A stretch of DNA of 12,369 bases from assembly GCA_904502205.1 (NCBI GenBank), contig CAJGDR010000024.1, forward strand, positions 1 to 12,369, given 5' to 3'. Under the pieces are notes generated by a model. It was not told the origin of the DNA. It saw only the letters and a list, made by a program, of their open reading frames with translations, and searched no databases. Position 1 is the stretch's first letter. Each line of letters opens with the position of its first letter. The DNA is from an uncultured Bacilli bacterium (GTDB taxonomy: Bacteria > Bacillota_I > Bacilli_A > ML615J-28 > CAG-313). The translations under genes were made by a program, and so were the position numbers. This document shows, piece after piece, positions 7,787 to 12,369 of the stretch.

Positions 7787-7993
7787 ATGCTAAATGTTAT
7801 TTATTTAATTTTATTATGTGCGGGATTTTTATTAACATTTAAATTTATCGCAGATAGTAATTTTGATAAACTATTTAAAAAAGGTAAAACAAGAACAATT
7901 TTAGTAGCAAGTATTGCTTTATCACTTATTGGTGGATATTTACTTGCAACTGCGATTTTTAAAGTATTTGAATTAATTATTATATTATTATAA
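7787..7993 (+). CDS. Small two-helix membrane protein, YwzB/DUF1146-like
   Basis: 68 residues: a first hydrophobic helix (about 3-20), a short basic cytosolic-type loop (NFDKLFKKGKTRT) and a second helix (about 37-66). The loop-plus-helix pattern (N-F-D/E-x-L-x-K-K, then a hydrophobic helix with LxxGY) resembles Bacillus YwzB, the DUF1146 family, whose function is unknown. It follows rseP by seven bases; its SD TAGGTG includes the rseP stop codon, so it is translated as part of the operon. The next gene is SpoIIQ-like. In Bacillus subtilis ywzB lies a few genes from spoIIQ, which supports the call. Similarity was judged by eye over a short sequence, so the family name is tentative, but a real gene is likely. 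Confidence 0.65.
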   Translation: MLNVIYLILLCAGFLLTFKFIADSNFDKLFKKGKTRTILVASIALSLIGGYLLATAIFKVFELIIILL

Positions 7994-8009
7994 TTATTTA
8001 ATAAAATTG

Positions 8010-8015
8010 TATAAT
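8010..8015 (+). promoter_or_regulatory. Possible -10 element for the SpoIIQ-like gene
   Basis: TATAAT in the context TTGTATAAT, a string also found at the uppS and typA promoters. No good -35 lies 17 bases upstream, so it is a weak call. No terminator precedes it, so the gene may also receive read-through from the rseP operon. Confidence 0.4.
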
Positions 8016-8023
8016 TTTTAAAA

Positions 8024-8050
8024 ATCATCTCATAATAAACATGAGGTGAT
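8024..8050 (+). promoter_or_regulatory. Hairpin that buries the ribosome binding site
   Basis: ATCATCTCAT (8024-8033) can pair over 10 bp, with one G-U, with ATGAGGTGAT (8041-8050), leaving a 7-base loop. The second arm contains the whole SD AGGTGAT of the gene starting at 8054. There is no T tract, so it is not a terminator. If transcription starts from the -10 at 8010, this hairpin sits at the extreme 5' end of the message. Confidence 0.65.
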
Positions 8051-8053
8051 GAA

Positions 8054-8698
8054 ATGAAAAAGCTTGTTAAAAAAATTGGAAAAAACAAATTTCAATTTAT
8101 TTTGTTTGTCGGCATTTTAGCTTTTGTTCTAGTTGCATTAATCATCGCAGGTGCAAGTTCTAAACCAAATACTGAAACACCAGTTATTGATAATACACCA
8201 GATGATTCTGTTGATGAACCAGTAAGTAATGATGTCGAAGAAGTGATTACATTACCATTTTCTAAAGATCTAGATTATACAGTTACAAGAATGTTTTATG
8301 ATAAAACTGCATCAGCAAGTGATCAAGAAAAATCTTTAATTAAGTATGGTACTACATTTCGTACAAGTGATGGTGTGGCATACGCAAGTAAAGACAATCA
8401 AACATTTGATGTATTAGCAGTACTTAGTGGAAAAGTTGTAGAAATAAAAGATAATCCACTATATGGAACATATGTTGTAATCGAACATGATCATGATATT
8501 AAAACATATTATTATGGCTTACAAAATGTTGAAGTTAGTGTTGGATTAGAAGTTGAACAAGGAACAAAACTTGGAACTAGCGGAACAACACAAATTGATC
8601 AAGAAGCAGGTAATCATGTTTTCTTAAAAGTTCAAAAAAGTGGTAAGAAATTAAATCCAAGTAAACTAATCGGTCAAAAAATTAGTGAAGTTAAATAG
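8054..8698 (+). CDS. SpoIIQ-like membrane-anchored, degenerate LytM/M23 protein
   Basis: 214 residues: a basic N-terminus, one transmembrane helix (about 13-35), an acidic linker (about 37-62) and an extracytoplasmic LytM-type domain (about 65-205). The domain follows Bacillus SpoIIQ closely in order: a MFYD segment, GVAYASKDNQTFDV, SGKV, GTYVVIEH, EVEQGTKLG, then AGNHVFLKV. SpoIIQ anchors the forespore side of the engulfment channel by binding SpoIIIAH. M23 peptidases need H-x-x-x-D, a YxHL histidine and H-x-H. Here they read S105-D-G-V-A109, YYGL and H188-V-F190, so all but one ligand is lost and peptidase activity is very unlikely. It lacks the long C-terminal tail of the Bacillus protein. 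It may serve sporulation or be a retained scaffold; this window alone cannot tell. The terminator stem begins within its TAG stop. Confidence 0.85.
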   Translation: MKKLVKKIGKNKFQFILFVGILAFVLVALIIAGASSKPNTETPVIDNTPDDSVDEPVSNDVEEVITLPFSKDLDYTVTRMFYDKTASASDQEKSLIKYGTTFRTSDGVAYASKDNQTFDVLAVLSGKVVEIKDNPLYGTYVVIEHDHDIKTYYYGLQNVEVSVGLEVEQGTKLGTSGTTQIDQEAGNHVFLKVQKSGKKLNPSKLIGQKISEVK

Positions 8699-8731
8699 AT
8701 ACTCAAGATTTCCCCTTGAGTATCTTTTTTT
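8697..8731 (+). terminator. Intrinsic terminator after the SpoIIQ-like gene
   Basis: Perfect 11-bp stem AGATACTCAAG (8697-8707) and CTTGAGTATCT (8715-8725) with a 7-base loop, running into T residues. Its stem starts in the stop codon, sealing the upstream unit from the lysine-switch module. Confidence 0.95.
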
Positions 8732-8745
8732 GTTTTGCATATAAT

Positions 8746-8774
8746 TTGCATAATTACATAATATTTAGTATAAT
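8746..8774 (+). promoter_or_regulatory. Promoter of the lysine-riboswitch/ABC importer operon
   Basis: TTGCAT (8746-8751), 17-base spacer, TATAAT (8769-8774). A second TTGCAT lies 11 bases upstream (8735-8740). Transcription should start near 8781, just ahead of the riboswitch. Confidence 0.8.
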
Positions 8775-8794
8775 AGATAAGTAAAAAAGTTTTT

Positions 8795-8965
8795 TAGATA
8801 GAGGTAGCGATATATCAGAGTAATTATACTTAGTAGGCATACGTTTGAGGTATAATGAAAGGTAACTATCGCCGAATATAATATTTAGGCATAAATATTA
8901 TATGGGGTTATTGGAAATACCAATAACACTCCTACTAATTATTAGTAGTGGCGCTAATCATCTAT
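8795..8965 (+). ncRNA. Lysine riboswitch (L-box) aptamer
   Basis: Five-helix lysine aptamer recognised from conserved junction sequences AGAGG, AGAGTA, GAAAGG, CGCCGAA, GGGG and ACACTCC in the known order. Helices I can pair: P2a GCGATA (8807-8812) with TATCGC (8867-8872); P2b ATTATAC (8823-8829) with GTATAAT (8850-8856); P3, 12 bp, 8876-8887 with 8892-8903; P4 GTTATTGG (8907-8914) with CCAATAAC (8920-8927); P5 CTACTA (8932-8937) with TAGTAG (8943-8948). The closing P1 is imperfect: GATAG (8797-8801) with CTAATC, one bulge, or TAGAT (8795-8799) with ATCTA (8960-8964). In the family, lysine binding closes P1 and lowers expression. The downstream genes encode an amino-acid importer, as expected. 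Confidence 0.93.
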
Positions 8966-8972
8966 ATGAATG

Positions 8973-8996
8973 AAGAGCGTCTAGAACGCTTTTTTT
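8973..8996 (+). terminator. Riboswitch-controlled intrinsic terminator
   Basis: AAGAGCGT (8973-8980) pairs with ACGCTTTT (8986-8993) around loop CTAGA, followed by T residues to 8996. The first arm can instead pair with GGCGCT (8950-8955) from the 3' side of the aptamer core. When lysine locks the aptamer this alternative is lost and the terminator forms, switching the importer operon off. Confidence 0.85.
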
Positions 8997-9015
8997 GTTT
9001 ATTTAGGAGGAAAAT

Positions 9016-9825
9016 ATGAAAAAATTATTAAGTTTATTATTTATTATGGTTTCTTTATTATGTGTTTGTTCTTGTAATAAAGAACCAAAAGATGATCGTC
9101 CAACATTAACAGTTGGTATGGAATGTGACTATGCTCCATTTAACTGGACTGAAAGTACAAAAACAGATACTAATTATCCAATTGATGGAACAAAATTATA
9201 TGCTGATGGATATGACGTACAAATCGCTAAAAGAATTGCTGATAGCTTAAACTATCGTTTAGTAATTAAAGCAATTAGTTGGGACGGATTAATTGCTGCA
9301 CTAGAAAGTGGTCAAATCGATGCAATTATCGCTGGTATGAGTGATACTGAAGAAAGAAGATTAAGTGTTGATTTTACTAGTTGTTATTATAAATCTACAC
9401 ACGTTTTAGTAATGAGTAAAAATTCTAAATATGTTAATGGTAAAACATTAAATGATTTTGCTGGTGCTAAAGTTGTAGGTCAAACTAATACTTTATATGA
9501 TTCATTAATTGATCAATTAGTTGGTGTAAATCATATGACTCCAATTAGTGATGTTCCTGCGATTATTATGAATATTAATTCAGCTAAATCTGATATTACT
9601 ATTTTAGAAGAACCAGTTGCAATGGGAATTGTTAAAACAAATCCTAATTTAACTTATATTAAACTAACATCAGGCTTTAATGTAAATGATAAAGATATTG
9701 AAGTAGCAATTGCTGTTAAAAAAGGTAATAGCGATTTAAATTCAAAAATCAGCAATATTTTATCATCAATAACAGATGCTGAACGCAGTGACATAATGAA
9801 AGCTGCAATAGAAAGAAATAACTAA
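9016..9825 (+). CDS. Lysine-type ABC importer, substrate-binding lipoprotein
   Basis: Extracellular receptor of a polar amino-acid (PAAT) ABC importer. It has a short lipoprotein signal peptide with three cysteines in a row of alternating residues (Cys16, Cys18, Cys20); the lipobox best fits V-C-S-C with lipidation at Cys20. The mature part is a standard bilobed SBP_bac_3 domain: TVGMECDYAPFNW (32-44) at the start of lobe 1, GYDVQIAKRIA, then the ligand-gripping AGMSDTEERR (106-115) and DFTSCYY. The usual arginine for the ligand carboxylate is kept. Length (269) is normal. Cargo is inferred as lysine from the riboswitch just upstream, not from pocket residues. An optimal SD, AGGAGG, lies five bases before the ATG. 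The permease begins one base after the stop. Confidence 0.92.
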   Translation: MKKLLSLLFIMVSLLCVCSCNKEPKDDRPTLTVGMECDYAPFNWTESTKTDTNYPIDGTKLYADGYDVQIAKRIADSLNYRLVIKAISWDGLIAALESGQIDAIIAGMSDTEERRLSVDFTSCYYKSTHVLVMSKNSKYVNGKTLNDFAGAKVVGQTNTLYDSLIDQLVGVNHMTPISDVPAIIMNINSAKSDITILEEPVAMGIVKTNPNLTYIKLTSGFNVNDKDIEVAIAVKKGNSDLNSKISNILSSITDAERSDIMKAAIERNN

Positions 9826-9826
9826 A

Positions 9827-10936
9827 ATGAAAAAGCTTTTAAATAAAAAAAATAGATTTGAAAATGTCCTGTCAATCTTAAATCTATCAATTGCAATTAT
9901 TTATTGTTTATATTCTTTACTATTTAATAACTTAAATAATTTCCGATTATTAAAAAGTAATGTTGTAAGTTATATCATTTTATTTATATGTTCAATATTA
10001 CTAATTGGAAAGATTTTAAGTTTAACTATTTTAAAAACAAAAATTAGTCAAAAAGTAAATCGAATAATTTATCTAAGTAGTTATTTATTTTTATTTATTG
10101 TATTATTTGATGTCGTTGTTTTAACAATGTATCATTCATTTAAATATGCATTAACATTAACAATAAGACCAGATAATACATCAGCACTTCATGTAAGACT
10201 TAACTATATTTTAATTAAATATCATAAAGATATCTTAATGGGTATTTGGACAACAATTTGGTTAAGTTTAGCAGGTACAGTTGTCGGATTAATTATTGCA
10301 TTAGTATTTATCGCTCTTAGAACTTTAGAAATTAAAGAAAACGATAGTGAATTTGTTGCATTCTTAAAGAAAATTGGAATTGGTTTTGTTAAGTTTTACG
10401 TAACAATCTTCCGTGGTACACCAATGATGGTTCAAGCAATGATTATCTTTTATATCTTGCCGGTTATAATTTCAACTAGTTTTAATGTTGATATTGATGT
10501 AATTAATAACATATTGTCAATTGAAGTTGCAGCATTTATTACGGTTACTTTAAATACAACAGCATATTTAACTGAAGTATTAAGAGGTGGAATTGAATCA
10601 TTAAATAAAGGTCAAATGGAAGCTGCAAGAAGTCTTGGAATGAGTAGAACCAAAGCAATGTTATTTGTAGTGTTACCTCAAGCGATTAAGAATTCACTAC
10701 CTTCAATTTGTAATGAGTTTATTATTAATATTAAAGATACATCAGTACTTAATGTAATTCAAGTAATGGATTTATTCTATATTATTGGGTATATTAATGG
10801 TAAAACATTTAGCAATGATGGTATTTATATCGCAGCAATAATTTATTTATGCTTAACACTTGGTATTTCAAAATTACTAGGCGTAATAGAAAAGAAAATG
10901 AATTTGGATAATAAACCACTTCCAAGTTGTAATTAG
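9827..10936 (+). CDS. Lysine-type ABC importer, permease with extra N-terminal membrane region
   Basis: Membrane subunit of the PAAT importer. The C-terminal part (from about residue 138, MGIWTTIWLSLAG) is a complete HisM/GlnP-type permease with FRGTPMMVQ and the ATPase-docking EAA loop EAARSLGMSRTKAMLF (265-280). Only one permease gene is present, so a homodimer is likely. The first roughly 135 residues are an addition to the usual 215-230-residue family length: three hydrophobic segments (about 14-36, 46-68, 80-108) joined by basic loops, with no domain I recognise. The start ATG is one base past the previous stop and has only an A-rich stretch with GAAAG before it, so translation probably depends on coupling to the receptor gene. 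Its TAG stop is part of the SD for the ATPase gene. Confidence 0.92.
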   Translation: MKKLLNKKNRFENVLSILNLSIAIIYCLYSLLFNNLNNFRLLKSNVVSYIILFICSILLIGKILSLTILKTKISQKVNRIIYLSSYLFLFIVLFDVVVLTMYHSFKYALTLTIRPDNTSALHVRLNYILIKYHKDILMGIWTTIWLSLAGTVVGLIIALVFIALRTLEIKENDSEFVAFLKKIGIGFVKFYVTIFRGTPMMVQAMIIFYILPVIISTSFNVDIDVINNILSIEVAAFITVTLNTTAYLTEVLRGGIESLNKGQMEAARSLGMSRTKAMLFVVLPQAIKNSLPSICNEFIINIKDTSVLNVIQVMDLFYIIGYINGKTFSNDGIYIAAIIYLCLTLGISKLLGVIEKKMNLDNKPLPSCN

Positions 10937-10948
10937 GAGTTATGATGT

Positions 10949-11680
10949 ATGATTGAAATTAAAAATTTACATAAAAATTTTGATAATTTGGAAGTTTTAA
11001 AAGGTGTTTCATTAAATATTAAGAAAGGTGAAATCGTCTCAATTATTGGTTCAAGTGGATCAGGAAAATCAACTTTACTTAGATGTATTAATCTTTTAGA
11101 AACACCAAATAGTGGTGATATTATTGTTGATGGTGTTAATATTAATGAAAGAAATATTAATATTGATAATGTTCGAAAAGATATTGGAATGGTATTTCAA
11201 TCGTTCAATTTATTTGAAAATATGAATGTTTTAAAAAATTGTATGATTGCTCAAATCAAAGTTTTAAAAAGAACAAAAGAAGAAGCGAAAAAAATTGCTA
11301 TTGACTATTTAACAAAAGTTGGTATGCAAGACTTTATTTATAGTAATACTTTAAGCTTATCAGGTGGTCAAAAACAAAGAGTTGCAATTGCTAGAGCTCT
11401 TTGTATGAATCCTAAAATTATGTTATTTGATGAACCAACATCTGCACTAGATCCGGAAATGGTTGGAGAAGTACTTGATGTTATTAAGAGTTTAACAAAC
11501 GATGGAATGACTTTGGTAATTGTAACACATGAAATGGCTTTCGCACAAGAAATAAGTGACCGCGTTGTATTTATGGATGATGGTGTTATTTGTGAAGAAG
11601 GTACACCTGAAGATATCTTTGAAAAGCCAAAAAGTGAAAGAACTAAATTATTCTTACAAAGATTTATTAGTAATAATTAA
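10949..11680 (+). CDS. Lysine-type ABC importer, ATP-binding protein
   Basis: Cytosolic ATPase that powers the importer. The 243-residue protein has every ABC motif: Walker [10 protein letters not shown] (34-42), Q-loop VFQSFNLF, signature LSGGQKQR, Walker [15 protein letters not shown] and switch histidine VTHEM. Sequence and length match the GlnQ/HisP amino-acid group. The annotated ATG at 10949 lies nine bases from its SD (AGGAG, 10935-10939). Two nearer ATGs at 10942 and 10945 share another frame and end at TGA 10954-10956, so they cannot start this protein and may act as decoys. The gene ends the lysine-controlled operon; the terminator stem begins in its stop codon. Confidence 0.96.
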   Translation: MIEIKNLHKNFDNLEVLKGVSLNIKKGEIVSIIGSSGSGKSTLLRCINLLETPNSGDIIVDGVNINERNINIDNVRKDIGMVFQSFNLFENMNVLKNCMIAQIKVLKRTKEEAKKIAIDYLTKVGMQDFIYSNTLSLSGGQKQRVAIARALCMNPKIMLFDEPTSALDPEMVGEVLDVIKSLTNDGMTLVIVTHEMAFAQEISDRVVFMDDGVICEEGTPEDIFEKPKSERTKLFLQRFISNN

Positions 11681-11707
11681 AGATTCTGTTTTACAGAATC
11701 TTTTTTT
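11679..11707 (+). terminator. Intrinsic terminator after the importer operon
   Basis: Perfect 11-bp stem AAAGATTCTGT (11679-11689) and ACAGAATCTTT (11693-11703), TTT loop, then a T run to 11707. It begins in the ATPase stop codon. Confidence 0.95.
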
Positions 11708-11722
11708 ATTAGGTTTTATATT

Positions 11723-11751
11723 TTGACAAAATGGTAATAATTTTGTATAAT
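11723..11751 (+). promoter_or_regulatory. Promoter of typA
   Basis: Perfect consensus SigA-type promoter: TTGACA (11723-11728), 17-base spacer, TATAAT (11746-11751). It is the only one here with the canonical -35. The leader is short, about 16 nucleotides, and carries GGAGG. Confidence 0.92.
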
Positions 11752-11773
11752 AATTAAGTTATTGGAGGCGCTT

Positions 11774-12369
11774 ATGAAGATCAAAAATATTGCTATTATT
11801 GCACATGTTGACCATGGCAAAACAACTTTAGTTGATACATTACTTCAATCATCTTCGACATTTAGAGATAATGAACAACGCACAACACGTGCAATGGACT
11901 CTAATGATTTAGAAAAAGAACGTGGGATTACAATTCTTGCTAAAAACACTGCGGTTAATTATAAAGATTATCGTATTAATATTTTAGATACACCAGGCCA
12001 TGCGGATTTCTCAGGAGAGGTTGAAAGAATTATGGGGATGGTAGATGGTGTACTTTTAGTAGTAGATGCTTATGAAGGAACAATGCCTCAAACTAGATTC
12101 GTTTTAAAGAAAGCATTAGAACACAAATTAAAAACAATTGTCGTTGTCAATAAAGTCGATAGAGAAGCATCCGATCCTCTTCGTGCGGTTGATGAAGTAT
12201 TGGATTTATTTATTGAACTAGGTGCCGATGATGATGCATTAGAATTTTCAGTAGTTTACACATCTGCTTTTAAAAATACTTGTAGTTTAGATCCAGATAT
12301 TAAAACACAAACTTATGGTATGGAACCTTTACTTGATATGATTATTAAAGAAATTCCTGATCCAGTTGT
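11774..12369 (+). CDS. typA: Ribosome-associated GTPase TypA/BipA (3' end outside window)
   Basis: Translational GTPase that binds the 70S ribosome and helps 50S assembly and stress or cold adaptation. The 198 codons seen cover the GTPase domain: P-loop AHVDHGKTT (10-18), the TypA-specific [20 protein letters not shown] switch [15 protein letters not shown] (G3/switch II), NKVDR (G4) and YTSAF (G5). The [13 protein letters not shown] wording separates it from LepA and EF-G. The SD GGAGG (11764-11768) is five bases from the ATG. The frame is open to the right edge; the remaining beta-barrel, EF-G III/V-like and C-terminal domains are outside. It forms its own transcription unit behind a consensus promoter, with no visible link to lysine transport. 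Confidence 0.97.
   Translation, partial: MKIKNIAIIAHVDHGKTTLVDTLLQSSSTFRDNEQRTTRAMDSNDLEKERGITILAKNTAVNYKDYRINILDTPGHADFSGEVERIMGMVDGVLLVVDAYEGTMPQTRFVLKKALEHKLKTIVVVNKVDREASDPLRAVDEVLDLFIELGADDDALEFSVVYTSAFKNTCSLDPDIKTQTYGMEPLLDMIIKEIPDPV

Noticed and set aside
8024..8050. Hairpin as a terminator of the rseP operon
   Set aside because: No T tract follows it, and the second arm is the SD of the next gene.
7801..8088. Minus-strand open frame over the YwzB-like gene and spoIIQ leader
   Set aside because: It is antisense to better supported genes, rich in I/N/Y codons expected by chance from A/T bias, and has no SD.
8795..8965. Other riboswitch classes (SAM, T-box, cobalamin)
   Set aside because: The order of junction motifs, five-helix layout and amino-acid importer downstream fit the lysine class. 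There is no T-box sequence (TGGnACCGCG) and no SAM-I core.
1..12369. Mycoplasma-type code with TGA as Trp
   Set aside because: All tryptophans checked in conserved motifs are TGG, and no in-frame TGA interrupts any gene.

Overview
The window is very A+T-rich and reads as core chromosome of a low-GC Gram-positive bacterium. The evidence is strong AGGAGG/AGGTGAT Shine-Dalgarno (SD) sites, T-tailed hairpin terminators, consensus SigA-type promoters, a lysine (L-box) riboswitch, a Firmicutes-type uppS-cdsA-dxr-rseP cluster, and a SpoIIQ-like protein. Trp is encoded by TGG and there is no in-frame TGA, so the standard bacterial code fits. An uncultured Bacilli or Erysipelotrichia-related gut lineage is my inference; the sequence does not name a species. 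I see no tRNA, rRNA, CRISPR array, insertion sequence or phage gene.

Layout. Positions 1-1623 (minus strand) hold the N-terminal 541 codons of a copper-exporting P1B ATPase that runs off the left edge. It is divergent from a VTT/DedA-like membrane protein (1817-2545). A bidirectional terminator separates that gene from a convergent glycerophosphodiester phosphodiesterase (2597-3316, minus). A divergent promoter pair at 3347-3436 then starts a tightly packed plus-strand envelope and isoprenoid operon: uppS, cdsA, dxr, rseP and a 68-residue membrane protein resembling YwzB (DUF1146). A SpoIIQ-like, catalytically degenerate M23/LytM protein follows (8054-8698), with its SD inside a hairpin, and ends at a strong terminator.

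Next is a self-contained regulatory module (8746-8996): promoter, lysine riboswitch aptamer and switchable terminator. It controls a three-gene polar amino-acid ABC importer made of a lipoprotein receptor, a permease with an extra N-terminal membrane region, and an ATPase. The riboswitch makes lysine the likely cargo. After another terminator, a perfect consensus promoter drives typA/bipA, which runs off the right edge.

How the genes fit together. Dxr catalyses the first committed step of the MEP pathway, UppS builds undecaprenyl diphosphate from isoprenoid units, CdsA makes CDP-diacylglycerol, and RseP is the intramembrane protease of the same cluster. GdpD recycles glycerophosphodiesters. 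Nothing here looks like a wholly new multi-gene system. The most interesting points are the SpoIIQ-like protein with all its metalloprotease residues but one lost, its collapsed synteny with the YwzB-like gene, the SD-sequestering hairpin before it, the complete lysine-switch logic, the extended permease, the NYGGR-to-NYSSQ change in UppS, and the absence of TGA stops.
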